This document shows, in pieces, positions 1-12,765 of a stretch of 64,000 nt of DNA. Origin of the DNA: Pontederia crassipes (lineage: Eukaryota; Streptophyta; Magnoliopsida; Commelinales; Pontederiaceae); NCBI GenBank assembly GCA_030549335.1, contig CM060195.1, positions 49,261,975-49,325,974 on the forward strand. The letters are read 5' to 3'. The notes beneath the pieces were generated by a model. It made no database searches. It saw nothing but the letters and a program-made list of their open reading frames with translations, and was not told the origin of the DNA. A program made the translations under genes and the position numbers. Numbering within the stretch: the first letter of the stretch is position 1; each line of letters opens with the position of its first letter.

Positions 1-987
1 TATCTTCCACTTTTCATTGTGTAAAATATAAAAAAGCATTTTTTTTCATTTGTAATACGGGAGTTCCAGAGGGAACTCCCCAACATGTGAGATATTTCTC
101 AAAACTATTTTTATAGATAATTTTTTAATTGTAAAAGACAAGGAAAAGGTAAAAGTCTTTTCTTAACGCTCCAAATACGGGAGTTCCAAAGGCCTATTTG
201 AGGAGTGTGAAAAGTGAAAAAAAACTTTGATAGACCGCAGTTTTTTCTCCTATGGTAGTAAAAATTGCAAAATGGCGTTTGGATGCCCATTTTTTTCGAT
301 CCTAAAAGAATTAGGAGATTTGGGCTGCGTATTTTTTTCTTTGGTCAGCTTCTTAGGTGAGATTTGACATAAAGCAAAGTTTTGCAATTATTCATTAATT
401 TTTTATTTTTTCTACCGTTGTGCAACCAAACATTTACCATAAGATTTTTTATTCTATAGGTTCAACTCCCCCGAAGCATTTCGTCGCTTACCCTTCCTCG
501 TTAAACAGGCCCTAAATGAGATTTAAATCTTCAATTTTTTTTCCCTTGTCAAAAAGTGTGCAGATGTTCCTAGCTATTTCAAAGTATCCTTCATGTTCAT
601 GACCTGTGAAGTGTTCCAATATTAGAAGCAGATATGCCGATGGCGCAATCTCCCTCCAACTTCTGCAATTAATATTTGGGGCTCTGGTACTCCTTTCCAC
701 TGAAAAAAGTTATCAAATTCGTCCTACTCCATAATAATCCTAAATCACAATAAACACATCATGCTGCTCATATGTAAATGGTCACTTGGACTGTGGGAAC
801 TACACGAAAATGATTGAAATTGTTGCCCCATTACCAGAAGTAAACTTCGATCTATATACAATACATTTTTTTCACGTTTGTACAATGTGATACACAGAAG
901 TGAAGTTTTCCCGAAGCTTACACTATATTAGTATAATCTGAATAGTAGAATGCATATTTTCCGCAAGCTCTTGTGCATCCAATATCA
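1..987. other. 3' flank of the metallophosphoesterase gene, repeat-bearing
   Basis: No coding region is convincing here. Two copies of the motif aatacgggagttcca lie at about 54 and 173. The first is part of a near-perfect palindrome, gggagttcc-aga-gggaactccc, at about 60-81. The segment from about 190 (ggcctatttgaggag) to about 512 (its rough inverse, ending aacaggccc) has weakly matching inverted ends and may be a decayed MITE, but I see no clean target duplication. The 3' untranslated region of the gene on the minus strand must also lie here. Confidence 0.4.
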
Positions 988-3900
988 TTACGTACTTTTG
1001 TTGTCGGGTTGATAATTGGTACATGTGGAATAAAGCGCAGCAATTAAAATTATCGGAGGCGCCCAAGTCAAGGCAGGTGATAAGGTAACAGGTCCAGCTC
1101 CATAAGCAAGCATGAGGGTTGAACATAGCTGAACAGACACATAGTATCAATCAGTACAAAACCTGACAAACCTAAATGCCAAAGAATAATAAGAAGCAGA
1201 TGATTTACCTTAAAGTGAATGAGAACTATGATCAAACATCCAAAGACAAGAAACACTCTTTGGAAACCACCACAAAATCTGCCTATTGAGGATGCGCTTG
1301 CACCCTCAAGAGACTCGAGTAGAGGCACATCAGCGTGCTGTGTCCCTGGTTCTGTTTCGATATCTGAAGCATTAGATTCGTTCTGGCCCCTGAAATTCCT
1401 TCTAGAATGCAGGTGGGCTTTTGATCTTTCTGCATATAAACTGTAAACAAGAATGATAGTTGGCGTAACTACCAAGTACATGAATGGCAAAGTTATGGCC
1501 ATGATGTCAGGGATGCCCAGTTTGTCGACAGTTAAATGACTGTTTGGCTGTGTCAATTTCCAACCACATAAATACATACTACCAATGTCTCCATTCTCAG
1601 ATGTTGCATGACCCCAGAACCATGGCACCAAAATCAAACAAAGAATATAAGTCGTCATGGAAAACCACAATAGCGTATTCCTCGAGCCCTCTAGAAAGAA
1701 AAATATCACCCTGAAATGGAGTTTTCTCTGCTGAACAGGCGAGGAAGTGGACAATGATATAGTCCACTTTTCATAAGATGCATTTTTCTCCATGAAGTAA
1801 TTCAAAATTCTTGGAAGGAGCAAAAGTATAATGAGAAAAGTAAGATTGCTCCATAGAAGAAGCAAGTACATATTCTCCCACTCCACATCGAAAACTAAAG
1901 AAGCCAGCCACGTATTATGCCAATGTGCTAGCTTCCCTTGAACAGAAAATGGCCTGAGCTCACTTGCAGTCTCCTTGCCCTTCGAGTCAAACACAGTCAC
2001 CTGCAACAAGTAACGTGTTGCAGATGAACTCTTGTAGTTTCCAGAATTCCACTTACCATTAAACAGAGGCTTGTCAATACCATTGCCGACGAATTGCAAT
2101 GGCACTTCTTCCACCACTTTAAAACCCCTTGATGAGTCAAAGATCTTTGCAGTAACATTTGTTATTGATTGGGTAGAAAAGACGAGAACATTAATATCAT
2201 TTCGAATTGACTCATTATTTTGTCCCACTCGGTTCATGCTTCTTGAATCAACAGGATAAGTTATGTGAATCACTGTTTCAAGATGCTCGTGCCACTCATG
2301 GTTCCTGGAAAGTCGAATATCTTGAAAAGAGACAACCCCTCTATCAATAGCCAGAATTCTTACCAATCTAGTCTTTCCAATCTCCTAGTTCCCACTCCCA
2401 AAAATCAATATCCTTTTCCGTTCTAGCATCAGATGAAACTTTCAGTGTATGGTGTCTCCAAAGTTGTCGACCAAAGGTTGCATGCAGATGGCCACAAATA
2501 TAAGAGGAAATAGAATTTCTTGCAAATAAGTTTTCATACCGCTCTCCATTTACTGATGTTGTGAATGACATTGGAAAATGACCAAACACAACTTTGGTCA
2601 TCAAATAACTAGGTGAATCCTCCCATCGTTGCAGTTCTGACTCCACAACAGCAACCCTTTCTGTAGTTGGGTGTCCAAACAGATTAGAAGGCCCACGAAT
2701 TCCGATGCTAACTGTGTCATCTATACCGATGAAGACATATTTTCTATCACCACCCTAGAAAATCTTCAGATAAATCTCAGCTGGAAATTCGGGCAAATAG
2801 AACTTTTTGCTTCTACTCTACAGTAAACATATGTTACATAATAAACATTTTTAGATGAAAACAACCATGACACACAACAAAATTTGGAAGCATTCAACTC
2901 TAATTTGTCAAAACATGAACAAGTATGATGAACTTTTCAATACTTTAGATAACAATAACAAACAGAAATGAATCCAAGTTCAACTGCACTTGCCATAAAA
3001 GGGAACAAATATACCAGATAACCACTTACCACAAGTGAGATGCTCTGAATGGTGCTTAGCCTTTCTAGTTGTGCACTAACACTATGTGTTGAGAAAAAAT
3101 CTAACTGATGTCCAACATAGGGAACACCATACTTGTCATGATTTCCCCTAATGTCAAATATTCTTCTCTTCTCGATACCACCAAGCTTGACAATTTTTTC
3201 CACTGTGTCTTTGTACTGAACCCATTCAGAAACATCTTGCCTTGTGCATGTTCTGTCTTTGCTTTTGGCATCTGATAAAAATCCATAAAGAAACGTACAA
3301 GGAAATCATAAAATATGTAAAGCATAGTGGAATGTAGAATCATAATCATCGAAGTTAGCTCAACAAATGGGATCAATCAACATGTGAGAATGAACAACCA
3401 GGTTCTACAGTTACACCACTACTTTGTAGAGGTTACGTAGGGAAGATAAATGGCCAAAGTTCAATTGCAGCTATGACAACCATCCAGAAACCATTCATGA
3501 TCGAGTTGAATCACACAAGAGTTTTTTTTCCCTCAGAATTCAGCACAACTAGGTGAAAAATGCAACGAAAATGACAATTCATAATCTCAACTATTTTCGA
3601 TTGGTCTAAAAAATTATAGCCATCCATAGGTTAGAAAATTTCATAATTAGCATAAAATTTATACAAAACCTATCTTGGTCAGCCACTACATCTGTTAAAG
3701 CCACGAATTGGAAGTGCTCCAAACTTTTCCCCAATCCTAAACTAATATGAGCGCAACCATTCTTGTAAAAGGACCGATCACAACCGGATGAAATTGTTTA
3801 CCCAATTCCCATTTCTCCCTAATATTGCAGTAGAAATGTAAACGAATCGTGAAATTCATAGGGCATGCAAAACAGATATACCAATAGATGACTCCGACAA

Positions 3901-4293
3901 CAAAGACGACGAAAAGAAATGAAATTTACAGGAGAACGAAGAAAAAAGAATAGACCTACCGGTGATGTCGCCGGTGATAAGGAGAAGCGCGGGTCGAACA
4001 AGGCGGAGGAAGGGGCCGAGCACCGCGGCGAGGTCGCCGGCGCGTTCCGGATAGTAGGCGCTGATGTGGAGGTCGGAGACCTGAACCACCCACTCTACAT
4101 CCCCCACCATGGGAAATGATTCCCTCGTCACCGTCTCCCCGCCACCGCCTCCAGCAATCGTGGACTCATTCTCGATTCCTACAACCATTGACGACGACGG
4201 AGAGGATGAGACGAACGCGACAAAGAGGAGAAGAAGAGGAATATAGAAGGCTAATGGGACGCCGAATCGATTGCAGATGATTGGCGTCGACAT
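988..4293 (-). CDS. Calcineurin-like metallophosphoesterase with membrane C-terminus (At3g03305/TMEM62-like), frameshifted
   Basis: Four exons fit GT-AG rules and phase: 4293-3960, 3271-3030, 2754-1209 and 1128-988. The N-terminus has a hydrophobic signal-anchor (residues about 11-30). The metal-binding motifs of the metallophosphatase fold are all visible: DLH (74-76), GDITD (108-112), GNHD (154-157), GH (250-251) and GHLH (280-283). The part encoded downstream of the catalytic domain has several hydrophobic membrane segments, matching the plant At3g03305 family related to animal TMEM62. The substrate is unknown. In the third exon the frame breaks: after GDWK the frame reads D then TAG (stop at 2368-2370), while the conserved continuation (LVRILAIDRG) lies in another frame. 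As written the product is a 320-residue catalytic domain without the membrane region. It could be a pseudogene, a natural truncation or a sequencing error in an A-run. Exons 1 and 2 are clean, so the gene identity is secure. Confidence 0.85.
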
Positions 4294-4853
4294 TGTTGCT
4301 TCCTGTGGAGATGCAGAGCAGCAGCAGATGGAAGGCTGGAAGAAGGAAGACGAAAATATTCTTTATGTTTGGAGAAATTTGCAATCAACCCCCTCAGCTT
4401 TTCCGATATTTATTTTGACTCTTTACGAAAATGTAACGAAGTTAATAACTCTGAATTTAATTTATAGAGTTATTAATTTAATTAATTGATTATATGCTTG
4501 AATATTGAGATAGTTAATATTTATAACACAAGTTAAAATAAAAAATAAAATATATACGTTTACAAAATAATTTTACCCTTCTAGTTTATTAATTTAATTA
4601 CAAGAAAAATGCATTTATAACTGAAATAAAGAGCGAATGGGAGTCATATCTTATTGCTACATTTTTTTAGTACTATAAATAAATAATCTACTCATGTATT
4701 TTATTAGTAAACAATTATATGTTCACTGAACAGTTTATTTTCTATAAATGCTTCTTCGACTAAAGAACGCAACATACTATAGAGAAATTGTAATCGGAAA
4801 AAAGTGGGTATACTTTAATAGCTCATTTTATATTGCACAAACAGCACACACGC

Positions 4854-4856
<3 letters not shown>

Positions 4857-4888
<32 letters not shown>
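4857..4888. repeat. (TA)n microsatellite
   Basis: About 15 uninterrupted TA units are visible directly in the sequence. Confidence 0.95.
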
Positions 4889-4890
<2 letters not shown>

Positions 4891-5596
4891 CGCACAACAT
4901 CATATGTATGAATGATATAAATGTTTAATAATAATTTAGCAAAAATTTAAGATCGTAAGGCGCCTACATTTAACTTTTATATTTTATTAAATTATTAACT
5001 TTATTTAAAATTAATTAACTTTAATTGGTCTATATATATATAGACACCTCCATTTTTTTACGAAATCATTGATTATTTCTAAAGAAATCATTAATAATAT
5101 AGACACCTCCTATTCTCACTTGGTTTTTCTCTTTATTTTTTTATATTTTTTCCTCTTTAGAAACCATTTCTCTTTTTCATTTAAAAAGTGGTAGGTAGAA
5201 GAGAAGTATTCAATCATAAATTTATCCTGCACAAAAATTATTTCTGATACTATTTTATTTTTATTTATTTCCGTTGTCTCTAGGACTCTTTAATTTATTA
5301 TTTTTAAAAATTCATCGGTACTGTTAATCTATTTGTTGATCAATTTCAACTTACCAATCAATTCCCATTAATCGTTCTCATTTTTTCATAATCACTTAGC
5401 CATTAGTGATCTCAATTATCAATCTTCAATTATCCATGTCAAATATCGATCCGTGCAATATTGCTTATCAATCAATGTGAGTGCCAAGTATCAATTGACG
5501 TCAATGTTAGTTGTCATGTGAGAGTTATTGTGTTTAATTTATTCGATTTATATATAATTTTTTTAAAGAAAATCTTAACTATATATTGCAATAAGC

Positions 5597-5702
5597 CTCC
5601 AAGGTGAGGGCTTATACAATAAGCCACCAAAATTGAAAAAGATAGCAATAGGCCAATGGCATGCATATCACAATGACTCCAAGGTGAGGGCTTATACAAT
5701 AG
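5597..5702. repeat. Direct repeat, 25 bp, two copies
   Basis: The phrase ctccaaggtgagggcttat followed by acaata occurs at about 5597 and again at about 5678, 81 bp apart, on the same strand. The intervening DNA is unrelated. The origin is unknown; it could be a small segmental duplication or part of a transposon end. Confidence 0.8.
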
Positions 5703-6383
5703 GGCAATCTTAATATCAATAGGATCATTATTAATTGTAATACTTGTCCTAATCAATTTATAATAATTTAACCATTCGACCATAAACAATCAATAGATAG
5801 GGTGATCCTTCGATTGTTATCTTATGACGTGTATTTTTTAATTGTTTTTTAAAAAAATTAATGTATGCATATGATTGCATAAGGAACAAATCAATTATGG
5901 TAACAATGAGACAAATATTGTAAAGGTAGAAATAATCAAAATAATAATTATATGATTTCATAGTAATGATTATAATTTAAAAAGAGAGCATCTTGAAATT
6001 ACAACTGCGTTATATAGCAACCTAATCCGCATTGTTTTCAATCCAGACCGAGTTTGTCATATGTTCTTAGAACTTGAGTCATGTTGCTTCCAAACCCGAC
6101 GGAGTTCGACAAGATTCGGTTGAATTGCCCAAAATCTGGATCTAGTTCCTGAGAACTCAAGGTAGATTTAGCGGTGTCATGTTTTTCTTCTCATTTTTCC
6201 CCATATTTTTTAGGCTGCTATCCATGGGATTATAGTGTGTATATATATGTAATATAAAACTAATATCCTTTAAAATATACAAAAAAATATAAACAAATAA
6301 AATGTTTTTTTATGGCTTTAAAATAAGATATTTGATATATATTTTATATTAAAATGCTTAAAATAAATAAGACATAGGGTGGT

Positions 6384-8225
6384 TTGGTAACCCGACCTAA
6401 TCCGACCAATCTAGTTGTTCAGATCTACTGCCCAAGGAGCCACCCGACCAAAATTGGTTGGGTTGGATTGGGTTTGCGATCGGGTCGGTGTGTATCCGAC
6501 TCGTCAACACCCCTATCTGCTCGGTCCAGCAAAGTGATTGATAAATCTTTCATCTCTACCCCTCGACACCCTCGCCTAAAATCACCCATCGCCATCGCTA
6601 AGTCGCTGCACTTGCCTTGTCACACGACTAAACCATCTCGTCGCACTTGCACTTTCCTCATGCACTGCCGCCGCCATCTCGCCGTCATCATCGATGCACC
6701 TGCCTTAGCAGAAGCCTCGCCTCCCCTCATCTGACGTCACTTAAAGTTGCCTCCCATGGTCGCACTTGGTCGCATCACTACCCCTGGACTAAAGTACTCG
6801 TCAGCGCCTCTAAATCGTGATCACCATGATGCCGCCATCGCAGAACCATTTCGCCGCTACTAATGACACACCAACGTTGTAAGACCCGACCTGAATATCG
6901 ATCCGGATTAGCCAATGGGACAGGGCAGACCGGTCAAACCGATTAGACTCAGATGGTTGAATCGCATAATTATAATTAATATAAAATAATAACATAGGTA
7001 TAAAATTACTATACATAATAATTACAAGTCAAGCATATCACAAACATTTATTCAAATGAACAATGAACCTAATCAAATGTAATTTTCTAAGAAATATAAC
7101 ATGAGTTTTAATATTTTACTAAATTTATTGCTTTAATAGTATGATCATTTGCATTAGCATCTTTTTTTAATTTACAAATAAATTACATTTTATTTCAAAT
7201 AATTGACAATACAAATAATATTTTTTATTACCATTTAATTTAATTGTGTATATAAATATAACATCTTAATAATTTGAAATTTTTTTGTGATAGTTCGAAA
7301 GAATAAAAATAAAAATACTAATACTAATACTAATACTACTACTACTAATAATAATAATAATAGTAAGTTATGAGGGTGTCATTATTAAAATACTAATAAT
7401 ATGACAAAAATATGGAGAATTAGGAATTGAAAGTTAGAAATTATCATTTTTTTAAAAGGATTGCTTAGACCCGGCCGGGTCACTCAAACTCATCGAGTTA
7501 ACTGGTCCGACATGAGTTTTGACCGAGTTTGACCGCATCAATCAATCATCCGGGCTTTGAGTGACCCGTGAGCTATTGTATATTTGGCCTACCAGTCGGG
7601 CAGGGTTTGACAATATTGTGACACACCTGCCCTTGCTGAACCCTTGCGTCCTCTCTCTTGAAGTCATCTTGCCTCACCCTAGTCGAAGCATCGGTTGAAG
7701 TCGCCTCCTATCGTTGTTGTTGTGTCGCTGCATTCGATCGCCTAGCTGCCCCACGACTGGACCATCTCATTGCTGAATCGCGATCTCCTCACCGCCGCCG
7801 CCGCCACCCAAGCATGAAGTCATCTCGCATTGCCTTAGCCGAAGTCTCGCCTCCCATTGCCGCCTTTGAGTCATTGCCGAAGTCACCATCACGCCAAACG
7901 GTCACCGCTATTGAACCGGCCATGAACCAAAGTGAACCGCACATGTCCTACAGTGAATTGAGCTTTTTTTCATTTGTACTTGACCTTACATCCAATGGCT
8001 ACCGCTGTAAGGAAGGGTAGCACCCATTAAATTCTATGTGTATAAGAGGCGAACGACCTACATGATTATACAAACCTTAGTCAAATTTCAAATCCACAAA
8101 CTCTTCTGGACTGGTTGGCCCTCCTCTTCTGCCCAACCGCGCCAGTCTTCGTGCTCTAGGGAGACACGAGAATGTTTCATGCGATAGAGATATATGCAAT
8201 GACAAGGACTCGGTCTTTTAGGCTT
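6384..8225. other. Intergenic DNA with C-rich low-complexity patches
   Basis: Two C-rich patches (about 6480-6880 and 7620-7940) contain short open frames rich in Ser, Pro, Arg and Ala. They share phrases built on cgcctccc and cgccgcc, have no recognisable domain and no convincing gene structure. Between them is AT-rich DNA with a trinucleotide repeat. The phrases acccgacc and gaccgagttt recur from 6040 to 7600, so this may be old repetitive DNA. Confidence 0.4.
7313..7363. repeat. Trinucleotide microsatellite (ACT/AAT type)
   Basis: A compound run of trinucleotides (aatact, then act, then aat units) is visible directly. Confidence 0.85.
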
Positions 8226-8787
8226 CTTCATAGGACTTTACAACAACAACAACAAAGCCTTATCTCACTAGGTGGGGTCGGTTACATAGATCATACGACG
8301 CTATTCGTTGATTCATGTTCATGCGATTCGACATGATTTTACGCTAGCTGTCGGGGCCTAACACAACCATCCTCCTTTATCCGGACTTGGAACCGGCTAT
8401 AAAACATAGACGGAGTTCTCTCTGACAATTCACAATCAAGAAAAATTATTTTGTAACAGATACTAAAATGGAAATGAAAACACCAAAGAGCTTTCTCTGA
8501 TTTGATTCTGTTTGACCTATTATTAACATATACAAGAGCATGAAATTGAAATTTAACAGATTATTAAAGGCTACTATCAAACTCATATGACTAATATAAA
8601 AACAATATGGAGTTGTAAAATTAGTAGAACAAAGGCTTTTAGCTCAAGTCGTCACAATATCAATTAAAAAACATAACAAAAGAATTACTTGGTTGAAAAG
8701 CTGAACTTGAGTAGACACATTATTGTCCTCCTTTTCATGCGACCAGTGACCAGTAGACACATTATTGTCCTCCTTCATAGGACTTTA
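8226..8787 (-). mobile_element. 5'-truncated RTE-type LINE (or Au-like SINE) 3' end with target duplication
   Basis: On the minus strand the sequence ends in ccgaccccacctagtgag-ataaggctttg followed by (TTG)n, the 3' terminus I know from plant RTE LINEs and Au SINEs. The 15-bp sequence cttcataggacttta occurs immediately left of the (CAA)n tract (8226-8240) and again at 8773-8787, as expected of a target-site duplication. The insert would be 8241-8772. No intact reverse transcriptase frame is visible in it, so it would be mostly 3' untranslated sequence. A 42-bp-spaced duplication of gtagacacattattgtcct occurs near its right end. Confidence 0.65.
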
Positions 8788-11700
8788 ATTTTAATTATTT
8801 TTTTATTAGGACTATATATTCAATTTTAATTGTGAGCTCTTTCTAGGATAATCTTCTTATTCAAATTTCAAATTTGAATTTAAATCTAATCCTAGATCCT
8901 TTCTAAATTGATGTTGTACTTCTTTTAAAGCTCTTTAGATTAGCTTATTTTATCCTTTAATTTTCGGATTCAGATAATTAAATACTATTTTTATTTTTCT
9001 GGAGCGTCACATGTAGAATTAATATCGAAAATGAGGATATTTCCAAGTTCCAATTCTTTCAATTGTGCCACCAAGGTTTGCGGACTGGACATGATTGGCA
9101 CCAGATTATTGATTTGCGTTGCAAATCATGGATCTGCTCAAAGTTTTCCCCCCTGCAAAAACTTGTCTGTCATATGAGCAACACAAGCCAGTGAAGTGCC
9201 ATTCATGATGTTTGGTGTGCATTCCTTCTTTCGCTCACCCGAAGTTTGAAGATTTCATCATTAACTCCAGCTGCACCCATGGCATCCATATATTTGGCCA
9301 TGTTTTTTAATGGAATGTCGCTTGGCTTTGCCTTTTCACAGTTTCACCTACTTGTACATTAATGTATCCATTCTTTTTTTCTTTTTCACTTCCCTGGTAA
9401 AAGGAAGTTGATACCTTTTCACAAGCATGCATGCACCAAGCAACAGTGAGAAGAACGGTGATCAGAGTTTCAGGCCATCCTTAGCTTTTGCATATAGTAC
9501 ATATAATAAAGAAACTTTATCCTTTCCATTTGACGTTGTTTACCACTATGATGAGCTTATGTACATGATGGTTTTGGAATTGAAACAAGATGTTTTCTTT
9601 TTCTTTTTTGTAGTTATGATTGTTGTTGTTTAAGGTACTAGTTAACTTGAACAATTGACATTAACCCCTTCAGAAATCTCCCACTGATTCCAGATTCATT
9701 GGTTAAACTACCTGCTCGAGTAAGCAGCATCTTTTGTTTTATGTTATTGCATGTGACTAACTAGAATTTCTTTTATAAGGTATATAGTTCAGTGAACGTG
9801 ATTAAATTACTTGTCGACTCTATTTATCAATTAAAGTATTAAACAGCTATAGAAAAAATTAAAATGAAAGAAATATCTATTTTATACCTTTTAAGTTACA
9901 ATTTCATCAAATGAGTGTATATATTATGTTTGACTTCACTTTACAGGAGGCTTTTGTGAAGATACTTGAAAGCTAACTCGTGGACCAGAAAGAAATCATC
10001 ACAACACATGGGATTGCAGATTCCACTAGCTAGATTCATAATGCATGCAGTTCCCTTGTAGGATTGCCCATCTCGGCTGCAATCGAATGATACTAGACTT
10101 GGGAACAGGCATGTAACTCAAGGTTAATACTGCAGGAACATCACTCCCTTTAGCAGCAAAATGACCTGCATGCACTCATGTTCGACAACATAGTCCTTCT
10201 ACTACCCTGAAAGCGTTGCTCCTTTTGTGTTCTTCTTTGACATGATCAGCGTGATTTCATTGCCAGCTGGGAGAGCAGGAAGGTGGAAAAGTTTATGGAA
10301 TAATGAAAGGCATGCACACCGGAATATGCATGACAATACTGGAAAACTTTGCTTCACTGGTCTCTTCATGTTTAAAGGTCTCCGTTCATGCCTAGAGATT
10401 CAGCCTTCATTTTCTGTCAGTCGTATTCTCCACTACATGCTCATCATTTTTTCATAGCAAGTCATTTCTTGTTGGTATACACATCAGATATAAGTTTATA
10501 TATCTTGCAGAAGTGAAAGAAATAGAAACAAAGGATAAACATTTTCCTAGTTTAAATACCCGTTCATGAAGAACGAGAAGAGATTTTACTGCTGGTGTCA
10601 AAGTTAGCAGCTAGCTATGGAATAACTATTGAATAGCATGGAATAACTATGAGTTGTTTAAATTTTTTGTGAGCCATTAAAATTGTGATAAAATGAATGA
10701 ATCTTCCTAGCTAGCTAGTTAATCAGGTACAGAAATAAGAGTCAAAAGCTGTCTTGCATAAATCTAAAATATAATTTATCGGCTTATTCATGTAAAGAAA
10801 GCGCTATATAAGGATACTCTGATCAACATGCATATTGCATAAGTATTATCATGATGGCATCTGCCACGTTATCTTCATTAGTATCTTTCAGCTGATACTC
10901 CAAACAGTTTCTGAAAATCCTATTCTTTCATGGGAGAAAACGGAAAAAAGCACATTACGAGAGAACGTTTAATCATATAAATGAAAGTTTCTTATATTAA
11001 GCTGTTCGCAGAAAAACAAACCGGTCAAGCATAAAATATAAAGAGATAAGGTGCAGTTTCATCCTACGTACGGTTTATTAGAAAGAGCATTAGATTTCTT
11101 TTTTTTTTCGGAAAATATAAAATCTGACCTAATTAGCAACTCCAACACAACCCATTGTGCTGCCAATCAAACATCCAATTCATATATATACAATACAGAA
11201 GAAAGTATATGTATATACTGACTGGTGATCACTCAACTCGCCATGATATACTTTATACTTGATGACATGAAGCATGCTGCTAAGTTGGCCTCGCACTTTT
11301 TTTTGCTGTGGAAGACAAAAAGATAAGAAAGAAGTGGCCCCGGCGTCGTACCCCATTCCCTGAGCTAGCTCTGCCATTTGTTTTGCTCACTTTTAAGCCT
11401 TGGACACTTTTGAAGTCTCTGCAACTCTTGTTTTTCCTGACTCCAGCCTTAGGACTTGCAGTTCCCTGGCAATTCGGGCAGTGGCCTTCTTTTAGCTACT
11501 GTCTTTGTCCCTTCCATGCCTCTTTTCCCCTCATACTGCCCTCTTATCACTTAAGAGCTTGCACTTTGTTTTCTTTCTTCGATCAACTTTGCAGTTGAAC
11601 AGTATTACATTTGTATCTTCTAAAGATATTCAAAGATATATCCAATAACACAAACAGATGAAGAGATATTACAGGTTTCAATCGCAAGAACACAGATCTG

Positions 11701-12765
11701 GCAGGCCTTTGATTGTGTTAAATCTGAGTGGTCATATCTAAAAAATAGGAAAACAGCAAACCTAGCATCCCACATACTCAGCTTGCAGAATTCTATAATT
11801 AAACACTGCTACAACTAAAGTGTGTGTGTATATATATGCTGATGCAACTGTAGTAAAGATATTTCGTCATCTCAATTAGTACCGAGTGACAGTGGAGAAA
11901 ATAAATCAATGCACAGTTCAGAACATTCTTCGAAGTTCGAAGCTTGTCCAATACTAACAGATATAATTGAGAACAAAACATCTACAGCAATGCTAAATAA
12001 AAAACATAATATCGATCTTATGCACTAAGAATTCTGTTATTCAGCCCTTTGTTAAGAACTGAAAGCATCACACCTCTAGGGGATTTATAATATCCAATGC
12101 CTAACGATTACTAAATCATTGTATTAATAACATGGAAATTTCCCAACCTTTCTGCATTCCTTCCACACTCAAGGTTGGTGGGAGAGGATTACTAGTATGC
12201 CTTGGATTCTACGTCAACCATGCACAGTGCTGAGGGCGCGACGCAAACATAGCATGACGCATCCCTCGAACCACACAGAACCGGCCTTACGAAGAGGAGA
12301 GAGAGAGAAGGGGAGAGAGAACCACTGCACACTGAACAGGAGAAAGAGAAAGACGCAGGAGGACAAAAATAAGACGAAACTTGTAACATGTGTATAAATA
12401 TATGCTATGCATGCATCATTCCAAGCATTAACTCCCTCTCTTTTTCTTCCAATCAGTGTATTTATTGCATGATCTCAACCTTCCTACGAAAAAGATCCTC
12501 CACAGCCCTTTCAGATATATCTTTCAGAAACCCCGCAATGGCAATGCGCCCACAAAAGCCTAAGGCGCTATTTCCCTCTTCAGGCATGAGGCCACGCCCA
12601 ACACCGCAACAGTATAAGCACCAGTGCAACCCCTTAATGGAACAGCAAGAAAACAAAAGAACATATGCAGATGACTATATATGGTTGTAAAACTCATATA
12701 TATGTGGTCTTTGGATCACACGAAGCTATGATTATATGTGCAAGTTGTTGTGTTGCTTTCTTGTA
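8788..12765. other. Intergenic DNA without a recognisable gene
   Basis: Composition is more mixed than in the AT-rich tracts, but no open frame resembles a known protein. A minus-strand exon-like piece lies at 9239-9343. Other short open frames (near 9427, 10227, 11308 and 12388) look random. The right end includes the 3' flank of the bHLH gene. Confidence 0.4.

Larger units (their letters stand above)
4294..6383. other. AT-rich intergenic DNA
   Basis: This holds the 5' flank of the metallophosphoesterase gene on the left, then very AT-rich sequence with short hairpins and simple repeats. No coding region or known transposon domain is visible. A (TA)n tract and a 25-bp direct repeat are listed separately. 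Confidence 0.5.

Noticed and set aside
190..512. MITE with GGCCTRTTT ends
   Set aside because: The ends match only loosely and the flanking bases do not form a target duplication.
6384..8020. Ser/Arg/Pro-rich open frames in C-rich patches
   Set aside because: Low complexity, no domain, no start context or introns, and shared short phrases suggest repetitive DNA.
11290..11600. Possible miR528-like or other miRNA precursor (cccttccatgcctctt)
   Set aside because: Only a loose resemblance; no matching star arm or good foldback was found. No other known plant miRNA sequence was recognised in the window.
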